From NCBI RefSeq assembly GCF_001937665.1, contig NZ_MSKL01000007.1:62001-126000 (forward strand): DNA of 64,000 bases. Direction: 5' to 3'. This DNA comes from Actinomyces oris (lineage in GTDB: Bacteria; Actinomycetota; Actinomycetes; Actinomycetales; Actinomycetaceae). The notes under the pieces were generated by a model that was given only the letters and a program-made list of their open reading frames with translations, did no database searches and was not told the origin of the DNA. Position 1 is the first letter of the stretch, and each line of letters opens with the position of its first letter. Below are positions 44,869 to 54,227 of this stretch, one piece after another. Position numbers and translations under genes: made by a program.

Positions 44869-44946
44869 GCCGGGGGCGAAAGGGTCTGACGTCGCACCCG
44901 CCTGCGGGGCTAAGTTGCCGGCACCGAACGCATCGAAGGAGAACTC

Positions 44947-45810
44947 ATGGCCAACGGCTCCACCCCCACCATTACTCTCAACAACGGTGTCGACATCCCG
45001 CAGATCGGCTACGGCGTCTACCTGACCCCGCCGGAGGAGACCGAGCGGGCCGTGCTCGAGGCCTTCGAGGTCGGTTACCGCCACGTCGACACCGCCCAGG
45101 CCTACCGCAACGAGGAGGGCGTGGGAGCGGCCGTCGCCGCCTGCGGACTGCCCCGCGAGGACGTCTTCCTCACCACCAAGGTGTGGCTCACCAACGCCGG
45201 GGACGAGCGCGCCGCCCGCTCCATCGACGGCTCCCTGCGCCGCCTGGGCACCGACTACATCGACCTGTTGCTCGTCCACCAGCCCTTCGGCGACTATTAC
45301 GGCACTTACCGCGCCATGGAGAAGGCCCTGGCCGCCGGCAAGGTCCGCGCCATCGGCGTCTCCAACTTCTTCCCCGACCGGTTCGTGGACCTGGCGCAGC
45401 ACGTCGAGGTGCCTCCGGCCGTCAACCAGATGGAGACCCACGTCTTCAACCAGCAGACCGACACCCGCACGTGGTACACCAAGTACGGCACCGCCCTGGA
45501 GTCCTGGGGCCCGCTGGCCCAGGGCCGCAACAACATCTTCACCCACCCGGTGCTCACCGAGGTCGGCGAGAAGTACGGCAAGACCGCCGCCCAGGTGGCT
45601 CTGCGCTACCTCATCCAGCTGGACATCATCGTCATCCCCAAGACGGTCCACCGCGAGCGCATGGTCACCAACCTCGACGTCACCGACTTCCAGCTCGACG
45701 ACGCCGACATGCGGGCCATCGCCGCCCTCGACGAGGGACAGGGCGTCGTCAACCACTACGACCCCGCCTTCCAGGAGCGCCTCGCCTCCTTCACGGTCGA
45801 GGAGGACTGA
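44947..45810 (+). CDS. Aldo/keto reductase
   Basis: A 287-residue cytoplasmic NADPH-dependent carbonyl reductase. The catalytic tetrad is Asp48 (HVDTAQAY), Tyr53, Lys78 (FLTTKVW) and His111 (LLLVHQPFG). The cofactor loop near the C-terminus is IVIPKTVHRERM. The sequence resembles the 2,5-diketo-D-gluconate reductase/MtdR-like branch. GAAGGAG precedes the ATG at good spacing. It is monocistronic between two GGGGAC repeats. The physiological substrate is not predictable. Confidence 0.93.
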   Translation: MANGSTPTITLNNGVDIPQIGYGVYLTPPEETERAVLEAFEVGYRHVDTAQAYRNEEGVGAAVAACGLPREDVFLTTKVWLTNAGDERAARSIDGSLRRLGTDYIDLLLVHQPFGDYYGTYRAMEKALAAGKVRAIGVSNFFPDRFVDLAQHVEVPPAVNQMETHVFNQQTDTRTWYTKYGTALESWGPLAQGRNNIFTHPVLTEVGEKYGKTAAQVALRYLIQLDIIVIPKTVHRERMVTNLDVTDFQLDDADMRAIAALDEGQGVVNHYDPAFQERLASFTVEED

Positions 45811-45845
45811 CTTCCGGCCGCCTGCGGACGCTGCCGACTGCCGGC

Positions 45846-45981
45846 GGGGACATTCGACGCGGCCGGGTGCGGCCCGCTCCGGGCGGGGACGTTCGACGCC
45901 GTCGGGGACAGGAATCCCGCACCCGCACGCGCAGGATGTCCCCGTCCGGAAGAAGAAGCCCCCGGCCGCGCGGAATGTCCC
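45846..45981 (+). repeat. GGGGAC intergenic repeat, copy G (long form)
   Basis: A 136-bp copy between the convergent aldo/keto reductase and BCCT genes. It contains GACGCCGTCGGGGACAGG and ends GCGGAATGTCCC. It is the only likely terminator-like structure between these two genes. Confidence 0.8.
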
Positions 45982-46054
45982 TGTCAGCGTTGGGGGGGGC
46001 GGATCGGGAGACGGTGGGGGATGGTGGGCCGGAGCGGGCGCGGGAACGCGGGCG

Positions 46055-48289
46055 TCAGAGCCGGTGTGAGAACCGGGATTCACTCTTCTCGGAGGTGCCC
46101 ACGTACTCCAGCCAGCGCTCGTAGTGGTCGAGGACGTCGTGGGCCACCTGGTCGGAGTTCCAGTCGACGACGTCGTAGCCCTGGCCGCCGCTGTGCGGGC
46201 GCACCTCGAGGCGCACCGTGAGGTCGTCGGCCTCGTGGACGGCGAAGCCGTAGGCGGGCACCGGCGTGACCACCATGCGCACCACGTAGCGGAAGGAGTC
46301 GATGGAGCTGGACTGCTCCTCACCGCTGTTGGTGGCCGGGTGGGAGGAGACCACCAGGCTGGCGCGCCCCAGGAATGTGCGCTCGTCGTCGGGGTCCTGG
46401 GCCTCGGGGCCCTCGACGAAGACCTCGGCGGAGACGTTCTCCTTGCGCAGCTCGGTGGCCACCGCCTCCAGGGCCGGCACGATGCGCCGCTCCATGGCGT
46501 TGCCGGCCTCGTCGGGGGACACCGAGTTGAGGGTGTGCGCCAGGCGCTCGCGCCAGGGCGTCTGCTCCAGCCCCGCGGCCGACCCGTTGAAGCCCAGGGC
46601 CCGGTTGCGGTTGGCCTGGCTCAGGGCCTGGTTGTAGGTGTCCTCGGTACTCAGGGAGCGCCACAGGGTGTACATGATGAGGACGAGGACCCCGGAGAAG
46701 GGCAGCGCCATGACGATGGTGGCCTGCTGCAGGATGGGGATGCCGCCGGCCACGAGCATCGCGATGGTGAGGATCCCGGTCAGGGCTGCCCAGAAGATCC
46801 GCAGCCAGGGGGCGGCGTCCTGGCGCGCCGAGCGGATGCGGCTGGAGAGGTTGGCCATGACCAGGGCGCCGGAGTCGGCGCTGGTGACGTAGAAGAGGAT
46901 CCCGACGAACAGGGCCAGGGCGATGAGGATCTTCTGTCCCGGCAGGTGCTCCAGGATCCAGTACAGCCCCTGCTCGGGTCGCTCCAGGGTGATGTCCCGG
47001 AACTCGCCGTTGCCGCGGATGACCAGGTCCAGGGCGTGGTTGCCGAAGATCGCCACCCACATGAGGATGTAGCAGAAGGGCAGCAGGAGGCTGCCGAGCA
47101 CGAACTGGCGGATGGTGCGGCCGCGTGAGATGCGGGCCAGGAACATGCCCACGAAGGCCGCCCAGGCGATCCACCAGGCCCAGAAGAACAGGGTCCAGGC
47201 GTTGAGCCAGTCGTCGGGCCGGTTGTAGGCGTAGGTCTCCAGCGTCAGCTGCGGGAAGCGGGTGAAGAAGTCGCCGATGGAGCCGACGAGCGCGTCGATG
47301 AGGAAGGCGGCGTCACCGGTGATGAGCACCCACAGGGCCAGGCCGATGGCCAGCAGCACGTTGATGGTGGACAGGACGCGCACGCCCCGGTCGACGCCGG
47401 AGACGGCCGAGACGGTGGCCATGACGACGGCCAGGGCGGTCAGCCCGATCTGGGTGGGGAAGCCCTGCGGCAGCCCGAACAGGATATTGAGGGCCACGTT
47501 CAGCTGGACGACGCCGACCCCCAGCGAGGCCGCGATGCCGAAGACCCCGCCGACCAGCGCCGCGGCGTCGACGATGTCACCGATGACGCCCTCGGTGTGC
47601 CGGCCCAGCAGCGGGCGCAGGGTGGAGCGCAGCGTGAGCGTGTCGCGGCGTCGGTAGGCGAAGTAGGCCATGGCCAGGCCCACCAGGGCATACAGGCCCC
47701 AGCCGGAGATGCCGTAGTGGAACAGGGACAGGACGATGGCCTCGCGGGCGCGGACGGCCTGGGGGATGGCCTGGGCGTCGCCGGTGGGCGGGTGCACGTA
47801 CTGGTCGACTGGCTCGGCGACTGCGAAGAACAGGATCTCGGTGCCGATGCCGGCGGCGAAGAGCATGGCCGTCCAGGCGAAGGTGGAGAAGTCCGGCGTC
47901 GAGTTGTCCGGGCCCAGACGGATGCGCCCGAACCGGGAGAAGGCCAGGCCCAGGATGAAGACCAGCGCGGCCGTGATGAGCAGGATGTAGAAGGAGCCGA
48001 ACCATCGGCTCGTCCAGGTCACGGCGGCCCCGAAGGCGCTCTTGACGACGTCGGGGGCGACGAGCGCGGCCAGGGCGACGATCGCGATGATGGTGGCCGA
48101 CACGAAGAACACCACCGGGTTGAAGGGCTGCTTGCCCGGCAGCTTGCCGAGCAGTGCGCCGGGGAGGGAGCCGCTGGGGAGCCGCAGCACTGAGAACCGG
48201 TCCGACGACGGGGCCGGCGGGGAGGAGCCCTCTGAGGGGTCGCCTGCTGCGGACTCGCTCTCATCGCTCGATTCGGGGGACCGGCTCAC
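46055..48289 (-). CDS. BCCT-family choline/betaine/carnitine transporter
   Basis: A 744-residue sodium- or proton-coupled importer with 12 helices. The BCCT signature on helix 8 is WTLFFWAWWIAWAAFVGMFLARISRGRTIR, with the tryptophans that line the quaternary-ammonium site. The glycine-rich helix 3 region is AAGIGTEILFFAVAEP. The N-terminal 50 residues are acidic and Ser/Pro-rich, and the C-terminal 190 residues form a long cytoplasmic domain like that of BetT, which senses osmotic change in relatives. The start is GTG 48289. A role in osmoprotection by choline or glycine betaine uptake is likely. Confidence 0.92.
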   Translation of the reverse strand: MSRSPESSDESESAAGDPSEGSSPPAPSSDRFSVLRLPSGSLPGALLGKLPGKQPFNPVVFFVSATIIAIVALAALVAPDVVKSAFGAAVTWTSRWFGSFYILLITAALVFILGLAFSRFGRIRLGPDNSTPDFSTFAWTAMLFAAGIGTEILFFAVAEPVDQYVHPPTGDAQAIPQAVRAREAIVLSLFHYGISGWGLYALVGLAMAYFAYRRRDTLTLRSTLRPLLGRHTEGVIGDIVDAAALVGGVFGIAASLGVGVVQLNVALNILFGLPQGFPTQIGLTALAVVMATVSAVSGVDRGVRVLSTINVLLAIGLALWVLITGDAAFLIDALVGSIGDFFTRFPQLTLETYAYNRPDDWLNAWTLFFWAWWIAWAAFVGMFLARISRGRTIRQFVLGSLLLPFCYILMWVAIFGNHALDLVIRGNGEFRDITLERPEQGLYWILEHLPGQKILIALALFVGILFYVTSADSGALVMANLSSRIRSARQDAAPWLRIFWAALTGILTIAMLVAGGIPILQQATIVMALPFSGVLVLIMYTLWRSLSTEDTYNQALSQANRNRALGFNGSAAGLEQTPWRERLAHTLNSVSPDEAGNAMERRIVPALEAVATELRKENVSAEVFVEGPEAQDPDDERTFLGRASLVVSSHPATNSGEEQSSSIDSFRYVVRMVVTPVPAYGFAVHEADDLTVRLEVRPHSGGQGYDVVDWNSDQVAHDVLDHYERWLEYVGTSEKSESRFSHRL

Positions 48290-48456
48290 CGACCTGCTCC
48301 GTTCTTCATGGGGGTCTTCACGGGGTCTTCATGGGGTTGGGAGTGCTGGCCTCGGAACGCGCACGACACCGGGAGCGAGGCGCCGGGGGCCGGTGGGGGC
48401 GGGCGCTGTCCGAGCCCGGGCATGTCGTCGGGAGCCTATAACGAGATAATGAACTC

Positions 48457-48927
48457 GTGACGCCTCCGCCCTCTGCGCAACTGCTGGACTCCGCGATGGC
48501 TCGCGCCCTGGAGCTGGCCCGGACGGCCGGTGAGGCGGGGGAGGTGCCGGTGGGCGCCGTCGTGCTCTCGCCGGAGGGGACCGTCCTGGCCGAGGCCGCC
48601 AACGCCCGCGAGGCCGAGCGCGACCCGACGGCGCACGCCGAGATCCGCGCCCTGCGCGCCGCCGGTGCCGCACTGGGCGACTCCCACCTGGACGGCTGCA
48701 CCCTCGTGGTCACCCTCGAGCCGTGCACCATGTGTGCCGGCGCCATCGTCCTGGCCCGGGTGGCCCGACTCGCCCTGGGGGCCTGGGAGCCCCGGACCGG
48801 GGCCTGTGGCTCGGTGCGCGACGTCGTGCGCGACACCCGCGCCAACCACCAGGTCGAGGTGCGCGCCGGCCTGCGCGCCCAGCAGTCCCAGGAGCTCCTG
48901 ACCGCCTTCTTCACCGACCGCCGCTGA
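48457..48927 (+). CDS. tadA: tRNA-specific adenosine deaminase
   Basis: Converts A34 to inosine in tRNA-Arg(ACG). The 156-residue protein has zinc ligands His60 in HAE (Glu62 is the proton shuttle), Cys90 and Cys93 in EPCTMC, and the C-terminal helical region EVRAGLRAQQSQELLTAFF. The start is GTG 48457. GATAAT ends six bases upstream and no ribosome site is present, so the mRNA is probably leaderless. A tRNA-Ser gene follows about 100 bp downstream, which is a common neighbour of tadA in actinobacteria. Confidence 0.94.
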   Translation: MTPPPSAQLLDSAMARALELARTAGEAGEVPVGAVVLSPEGTVLAEAANAREAERDPTAHAEIRALRAAGAALGDSHLDGCTLVVTLEPCTMCAGAIVLARVARLALGAWEPRTGACGSVRDVVRDTRANHQVEVRAGLRAQQSQELLTAFFTDRR

Positions 48928-49032
48928 GGGACCTCAGGCGACCGGGCCAGATGAGAATGACGTCGGTCGTGACTGATACCGCAGGACGTCGCATTGGGGA
49001 GTAGGGCAACGTCCGTGTAACCTCATGGACGA

Positions 49033-49121
49033 GGTAGCGTGTCCGAGCGGCCGAAGGTGCAGATCTCGAAAGTCTGTGTGGTTCATAGCCACCCTGGGTT
49101 CGAATCCCAGCGCTACCGCCA
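49033..49121 (+). tRNA. tRNA-Ser(CGA)
   Basis: The acceptor arms GGTAGCG and CGCTACC pair fully; the discriminator G is followed by an encoded CCA. The anticodon loop CTCGAAA gives anticodon CGA (reads UCG). A long variable arm (GTGGTTCATAGCCAC) marks the class II structure of tRNA-Ser. The T arm is CTGGGTTCGAATCCCAG. Confidence 0.96.
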
Positions 49122-49129
49122 CGGGAGGG

Positions 49130-49171
49130 CCCGCCACTCCAACGAATAGTTGGAGTGGCGGGTTTCTGTTT
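49130..49171 (+). terminator. Terminator of tRNA-Ser
   Basis: A perfect 14-bp stem CCCGCCACTCCAAC (49130-49143) pairs with 49149-49162 over the loop GAATA and is followed by TTTCTGTTT. Confidence 0.9.
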
Positions 49172-49249
49172 CGTATCGTTGGAGTCCTAGTGGAGGACAC
49201 GGTTCTAGGCTTGGGATCACCTCATCCCTATGTCTCTGAAGGAACATCC

Positions 49250-49726
49250 ATGTCCGTCCCTGTGCCTGTCCCGGAGCCCAAGCCGTTCTATCGGCGGCGC
49301 TGGTTCATCATCGTGGCCGTCATCGTCGCTCTCACTGCTTTCGGTTCTTGCCTGAACGATGGTATGTCGTCCTCGTCGTCGCCATCGCCGTCTGCGACTG
49401 AGGGAGATGTCGTGAGGGCTCTGGCCTCACAGTCGGCCGCCGCGGCAGCTGCCAAGGAGACACAGCAGGCGGCCACCCCGAAGGGTCTGAGCGATGCTGA
49501 GGCACGCAAACTGTGTGACAGGCATCTACCAACGCTGCCGGATACTGAGAACACGGGGGTGGACTGGTCCGTACACTGGTCGCGGACTGACAGTACTGAC
49601 GGGGCTGTGACGATCAAGGGGAAGTCCTATAACCGGGATAGTGCTGGCAAGCGCTATCCGTCGTTTGATGTCTCGTGCACGGTCGGTACTGACAGAGAGG
49701 TGACTGACTTCCAGTTTGTTGAGTAA
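49250..49726 (+). CDS. Membrane-anchored small protein, function unknown
   Basis: 158 residues starting at ATG 49250 with GAAGGA upstream. A short cytoplasmic PVPVPEPKPF segment and basic YRRRW precede one helix (FIIVAVIVALTAFGSCL). A Ser-rich linker follows (MSSSSSPSPSATEG) and then an outer domain of about 100 residues with two Cys (KLCDRHLP and FDVSCTVG) that could form a disulfide. The domain ends FDVSCTVGTDREVTDFQFV, which resembles small secreted actinobacterial domains of unknown role. It is followed by a strong terminator. Confidence 0.75.
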   Translation: MSVPVPVPEPKPFYRRRWFIIVAVIVALTAFGSCLNDGMSSSSSPSPSATEGDVVRALASQSAAAAAAKETQQAATPKGLSDAEARKLCDRHLPTLPDTENTGVDWSVHWSRTDSTDGAVTIKGKSYNRDSAGKRYPSFDVSCTVGTDREVTDFQFVE

Positions 49727-49743
49727 TCGCGGTGGACCAGACA

Positions 49744-49778
49744 GGAGGCCTCGCAACCACACCGGTTGCGAGGCCTCC
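49744..49778 (+). terminator. Terminator after the small membrane protein gene
   Basis: A perfect 15-bp stem GGAGGCCTCGCAACC (49744-49758) pairs with 49764-49778 over the loop ACACC; CGCCTTAT follows. Confidence 0.85.
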
Positions 49779-50044
49779 CGCCTTATAGGGTCGATCTACG
49801 GGACAGGACTTCAGGAATAGGCTCGTTGTGGGCCTGACTCAAGTCGCGCGCACCTCCTGAGATGCATTGCCGTCACCCGCTGTGTTCGGGGCGCGAGGGT
49901 CCGAACCCGTCGCGTTCAAGGCATGGAGGCAGTAGCGATGGAAGTAGTCATCTGTCGGGGAGAGGTGGGGAACCCGCGAGGGCTCCCCACCCCGACCCGG
50001 CCGCATGAGCGCTCTTGGTCCCTCATATATTTGGCGTCGGGCCT
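49779..50044. other. Intergenic stretch with one hairpin
   Basis: No gene was recognised. A hairpin GGTGGGGAACCC (49964-49975) pairs with GGGCTCCCCACC (49980-49991) with one mismatch over GCGA; its role is unclear. The right end carries the promoter of the next gene. Confidence 0.4.
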
Positions 50045-50056
50045 TACTCTTAGCCT

Positions 50057-50521
50057 ATGAGTCGCCGCCCCCACGAATCCCGTCCCCTGTCCCGTTCCCG
50101 CACTCAGGTCCGCCCGCATCCCCACGCCTCCGAGATCGCGCCCCGTGCAGCCGCCGACCTCTACTCACTCCTGTGCGACGCCATGGTCGCCGGTGACACC
50201 AAGGCGATCGACGCCCTGCTCACCGACTACTGCGTCCTGACCCACATGACCGGCTACCCCCAGCCCAAGGTCGAGTGGCTCGGCGACATCGCCAACGGCG
50301 CCATGCGCTACCACTCCCACGAGGTGATCTCCGTCCAGGCGGACACGATCGCCGGCTTCCCGGTGGTGCGCGGCCGCACCCGCACCACGGCCACCCTGTG
50401 GGGCGGGCGCGGCACCTGGAACCTTCAGATCGTCGGATACGTCGTGCCCGACGCCGACCCCGACACCGAGCGCAACCCCACCGGCTTCCGCTTCAGCCGC
50501 CTGGACGCCTCCACCTGGTGA
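50057..50521 (+). CDS. NTF2-like (SnoaL/DUF4440-type) small protein
   Basis: 154 residues. After a 30-residue Arg/Pro-rich start, the sequence AADLYSLLCDAMVAGDTKAI and LLTDYCVLTHMTGYPQPKVEWL, followed by alternating strands to WNLQIVGYVV, fits a cone-shaped NTF2-like fold. Members include nuclear-transport-factor-like ligand-binding proteins and small isomerases, so a precise role cannot be given. TACTCT ends six bases before the ATG with no ribosome site, so the mRNA appears leaderless. Confidence 0.7.
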   Translation: MSRRPHESRPLSRSRTQVRPHPHASEIAPRAAADLYSLLCDAMVAGDTKAIDALLTDYCVLTHMTGYPQPKVEWLGDIANGAMRYHSHEVISVQADTIAGFPVVRGRTRTTATLWGGRGTWNLQIVGYVVPDADPDTERNPTGFRFSRLDASTW

Positions 50522-50663
50522 AGCCCGCCGGACCGGTTGTTTCTCAGAGCGTGTGAGCCGGCCGGGGACGTCGGAAGCGCTGGTAGTGCCGTGACGGTGC
50601 CGGCCCGTTTGGGCACGTGCCGCCCGCCGTCCCCGGATGACCCCGGCTGGGCTTCGCCCCCAC

Positions 50664-53594
50664 CTACCGACGCCGCCCGGTCCCCCTCGTGGCGGGCGCG
50701 TTCCACGGGTCCTCCGGCCAGGCGTGCTTGGGGTAGCGGCCCCGCATCTCGGCGCGCACCTGCGGGTAGCCCTGCTCCCAGAAGGAGGCCAGGTCGTCAG
50801 TGACCGCCACCGGACGGCGCGCCGGGGACAGGAGGTGCAGCAGCACCGCCACCCGGCCCTCAACGATCCGTGGCGTGGCCGCCCACCCGAAGCACTCCTG
50901 GACCCGTACCGCCAGAACCGGCCGACCCGCCCGCACGGCGTCGGCCGAGACCGTTGAGCCCGCGGCACCTGCCGAGCCGCCGACCAGCGCGGTGTAGTCC
51001 ACCGGCACCTGTGAGCCGGAGGGGACCTCAAGGCGCTCGGGCACCAGCTCGTCCAGGCGAGCCGCCTGCGGCCACGGCAGCAGCGCCCGCAGCGCCTGAG
51101 CCACGTCCAGCCGCTCCAGGCTGAAACGCCGGCCCCCGGAGCCCGATGACGCTGACTCACCTGACCTCCCTGACCCGCCCGAGCCGCCGGACTGCCCGGC
51201 CAGGCTCATCACCGCCGGTGCCAGCCACTCCTCGGCCCGCTCAGCCAGGGCCGCATCGCTCATATCCGGCCAGGGCTCACCCAGGTGCTCATGCAGCAGG
51301 GCCAGGCGGGCGCGCAGGCTGCGAGCCTCCTCATCCCAAGGCAGCACGTCCAGGCCGGCATCGGCCCCCTCAGCGCGCACCCGTGCGACGACGGCGTCCG
51401 CCACCTCCGCCGGACCCGGCGGTGGCCCCGGGGTGGTGGTGAGCGTGATGGCCCCCAGGCGGCGTAGGCGCTCAGTGCGCAGTCGCCCGCCCTCCCAGAC
51501 GGTGCGCTCCTCCTCCGCCAGCCAGGCCCCGGCCAGTTCCAGGGCCGTCGGCTCATCGAGGGGCGCCGCAGCCCGGACGAGTGCGTCCCCGCGGCCACCG
51601 GTCAGGTCCACGCCGGCCACCGCCAACCACTCGGACTCCGCCAGCGCCGAGCCCACCGGCAGGCGCAGCCCGGTCCCGGCGACGCTCGCGTAGTGCGCCT
51701 CCTTGCCCGCCTGGGGAGCCGACCCCCGACGACGCGCGATCCACTGCGGCTGCGCCGTCCCGGCCACCAGCGCCACTGCCGACTCCAGGTCACCCTCCAT
51801 GTCACCCGACCCGGCGCCCTCACCACTCCCAGCCCCGGCAGCACCCCCGCCGAGATCATCGGGTCTTCCCGTGATCCGCCGGCCGCGGCCCGTGGCCGGC
51901 GAGCCCGACACCCCCATGGCGCCCGGCGCCTCAGGGTCTGCGCTCGCGGAGGCCGGGTCCTCGGGGCGCCCCGACTGCTCGGAGACGGCACGCCGGCAGG
52001 CATGCTCCAGTCGGCGCGCCTCCGCCTTCCACGCCCCCGACCCGGCCCCGCCACCGCGCACCTGTCGGGCCAGGGTCGTCAGGTCCCCGCCGGGTGCTCG
52101 TAGGTCGGCGGTCAGCAGCGCCGTCGCCCGTGCCGCCCGACGCACCCCCAGCACCGGTGCCGCCGTCAGCAGGGCCCGCGCCTCGCGCACGCCCGCCGGC
52201 AGGCCGGCCACCGCGCGCCCCAGAGGAGTCACGCCATCGTCCCCGGCCAGGCCCAGGCGCTCCAGTGCCTCCCGGGCGGCCCCCAGCGCCGCAGCCGGCG
52301 GCTCATCCACCCAGGCCAGCCCCGCGCCGTCGGGCACACCCCACACGGCCAGCTCCAGGGCCGCACCGGTGAGGTCGGCCGAGAGGATCTCCGGAGTCGG
52401 AGCCAGCGGCGAACGCGCCCAGTCCGTCGGCGAGCAGCAGCGATAGACGACGCCGGGGCCCTCGCGACCCGCCCGCCCGGCCCGCTGCACACCGGCCGCC
52501 CGCGAGACCCCCACCGTCACCAGGCCACTCATGGAGCGGGCCACGTCCAGGCGCGGCTCGCGCGCCAGCGTGGAGTCCACCACCACCCGCACCCCGGGCA
52601 CCGTCAGCGAGGACTCCGCCACGTTCGTGGACACCACGACGCGCCGCCGCCCCACCGGGCTCGGGGCCAGGGCCGCGTCCTGGGCGCTCGCGGGCAGGCG
52701 GCCGTGCAGCGGCAGGACGTCCACGCCCGCGGGAACCGCGCCGCGCAGCCGGGAGACGACGTCGTCGACCTCGCGGGCGCCGGGCAGGAAGACCAGCACG
52801 TCACCGGGGCGCTCGGCCAGGGCCCGCTCCACGGTGGCGGCGACGTGGGCGAGGAACTCCCGGGGCACCCCGCGCGGCCCCAGGCGACCGGTTCGCCCCG
52901 GCGGCGCCCACACCTCCTCCAGGGGGTGGAGTCGGCCGGGCACCTCCACCAGCGGGGCGGCGCCGCCCGACGAGCCGCCCAGAATGCGGCGCAGTCGGTC
53001 GGCGTCGAGCGTGGCGGACATGGCCACGAGCGTCAGGTCCTCGCGCAGGGCCGCGCGTGCGTCCGCCAGGAGGGCCAGGAGCAGGTCGCTGTCCAAGGAG
53101 CGCTCGTGGACCTCGTCGAGGATGACGGCGTCGACTCCGCTCAGCTCCGGGTCCCGCTGGAGGCGGCGCAGGAGGAGACCGGCGGTGACGACCTCGATCC
53201 GCGTGTCCGGGCCGGCGCGCCGCTCCCCGCGCACCGCGTATCCGACGGTTCCGCCGACCTCCTCACCCAAGAGGTCGGCCAGGTGGCGGGCGGCCGCGCG
53301 GGCGGCGATGCGCCGCGGCTGGGTGACGACGACGCGGCCTGGCCCGCGCTCCTGGGCGCCGGCCAGGACGTCGGCCAGGAGCGGTGGGACGAGCGTTGTC
53401 TTACCGGTGCCGGGCGGGGCGGTGAGGACCAGGCAGCCGCCGACGTCGTCGGAACCGGAGGGGGCAGGGGAGAGGCGCTCGCGCAGCTCGGGCAGTACCT
53501 CGACCACCGGCAGGTCCGGGGGTGAGGAGAGCAGCGCCCCGATGGGGTCGGTCTGCGGAGGCTGCGTGCGGCCCTGAGGCCCGGTGCGAGTCAT
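50664..53594 (-). CDS. hrpB: ATP-dependent RNA helicase HrpB
   Basis: A 976-residue DEAH-box helicase. Motif I is APPGTGKTTLVPPLL near residue 60, motif Ia is VTQPRRIAARAAA, motif II is DEVHER, motif III is SATLD, and motif VI is QRAGRAGREGPGVVYR. The C-terminal HrpB domain contains WNAPATRGTGRRR at the end and PVAVTDDLASFWEQGYPQVRAEMRGRYPKHAWPEDP, which is diagnostic. A low-complexity Gly/Ser insertion lies around residues 560-600. Its role in bacteria is poorly defined; it probably acts on structured RNA. Confidence 0.93.
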   Translation of the reverse strand: MTRTGPQGRTQPPQTDPIGALLSSPPDLPVVEVLPELRERLSPAPSGSDDVGGCLVLTAPPGTGKTTLVPPLLADVLAGAQERGPGRVVVTQPRRIAARAAARHLADLLGEEVGGTVGYAVRGERRAGPDTRIEVVTAGLLLRRLQRDPELSGVDAVILDEVHERSLDSDLLLALLADARAALREDLTLVAMSATLDADRLRRILGGSSGGAAPLVEVPGRLHPLEEVWAPPGRTGRLGPRGVPREFLAHVAATVERALAERPGDVLVFLPGAREVDDVVSRLRGAVPAGVDVLPLHGRLPASAQDAALAPSPVGRRRVVVSTNVAESSLTVPGVRVVVDSTLAREPRLDVARSMSGLVTVGVSRAAGVQRAGRAGREGPGVVYRCCSPTDWARSPLAPTPEILSADLTGAALELAVWGVPDGAGLAWVDEPPAAALGAAREALERLGLAGDDGVTPLGRAVAGLPAGVREARALLTAAPVLGVRRAARATALLTADLRAPGGDLTTLARQVRGGGAGSGAWKAEARRLEHACRRAVSEQSGRPEDPASASADPEAPGAMGVSGSPATGRGRRITGRPDDLGGGAAGAGSGEGAGSGDMEGDLESAVALVAGTAQPQWIARRRGSAPQAGKEAHYASVAGTGLRLPVGSALAESEWLAVAGVDLTGGRGDALVRAAAPLDEPTALELAGAWLAEEERTVWEGGRLRTERLRRLGAITLTTTPGPPPGPAEVADAVVARVRAEGADAGLDVLPWDEEARSLRARLALLHEHLGEPWPDMSDAALAERAEEWLAPAVMSLAGQSGGSGGSGRSGESASSGSGGRRFSLERLDVAQALRALLPWPQAARLDELVPERLEVPSGSQVPVDYTALVGGSAGAAGSTVSADAVRAGRPVLAVRVQECFGWAATPRIVEGRVAVLLHLLSPARRPVAVTDDLASFWEQGYPQVRAEMRGRYPKHAWPEDPWNAPATRGTGRRR

Positions 53595-53673
53595 GCCCTG
53601 ATTGTGCCCGGTGGGGGAGTGGGCGGGCGCGGGGCCGACGTCGGACGGGGTGAGGGGTACTGAGCAGCAGAAG

Positions 53674-53700
53674 GCCTCCGGTCGGTGGACGACCGGAGGC
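53674..53700 (-). terminator. Terminator after the 122-residue gene
   Basis: A perfect 11-bp stem GCCTCCGGTCG (53674-53684) pairs with 53690-53700 over a five-base loop, 48 bp past the stop codon at 53748. On the minus strand CTTCTGCT follows. Confidence 0.7.
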
Positions 53701-53747
53701 GCAGTGGGTGGATAGGGATGAGAGGTGGGGCGCGCGGGTGCCGGTGG

Positions 53748-54116
53748 CTACTTCACGCTCATGAGGATGTCCCGCGACTCCAGGGCGTCGGCGAGCTTGT
53801 CGGTGTACTCGGCGTGGATCTTGAGGGACTTGCGGATGCCGAGCGCGCCGCCGATGACGGCCGACCCCGCTGAGGAGAGGTAGCGCACCAGGGTCTCGCC
53901 ATAAGGGCCGGTAGCGAACTGAAGATTCTGCGAAAGATAGAAGTTCCTGCCCATGAGTGCGCCGAAGGCGATGGACATGCCCCTCTTGCCGCGGATGATC
54001 TGGAGGGTGTCGCCGGAGAAGGGGACGACGGTCCAGTTCTCCTGGGTGAAGAGATCGGTAACGATTGATCGAACTTGATCGATCGGTGCATTAATGGTGA
54101 AAGTCCGCTCAGTCAT
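53748..54116 (-). CDS. Conserved small cytoplasmic protein, function unknown
   Basis: 122 residues with no signal peptide. The pattern TERTFTINAPIDQVRSIVTDLFTQENW followed by beta-rich VVPFSGDTLQIIRGKRG resembles the start of START/SRPBCC-type folds but is too short to be sure. A mildly hydrophobic segment GSAVIGGALGIR lies before a C-terminal helix. Base composition is lower in GC than the neighbours. It is transcribed alone and followed by a terminator. Confidence 0.65.
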   Translation of the reverse strand: MTERTFTINAPIDQVRSIVTDLFTQENWTVVPFSGDTLQIIRGKRGMSIAFGALMGRNFYLSQNLQFATGPYGETLVRYLSSAGSAVIGGALGIRKSLKIHAEYTDKLADALESRDILMSVK

Positions 54117-54227
54117 GCGTGGATACTAGGCGACAGCTCGCTGTCTTTGCATGTCACGTGCAATAAGTGTCCGTGTGGGGGTCTGCGTGAAGGGGGGCGT
54201 GACGCGCCGGCCCGCCTGTCCGCACAG

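Noticed and set aside
49025-49249. Extension of the small membrane protein through the tRNA and its terminator
   Set aside because: The DNA is occupied by tRNA-Ser and a strong terminator; ATG 49250 has a good ribosome site.
50522-50663. Possible further copy of the GGGGAC repeat (GGGGACGTCGG, GTCCCCGG)
   Set aside because: Only the short GGGGAC words match; the GACGCCGTCGGGGAC core and the palindrome are missing, so it is not counted as a copy.
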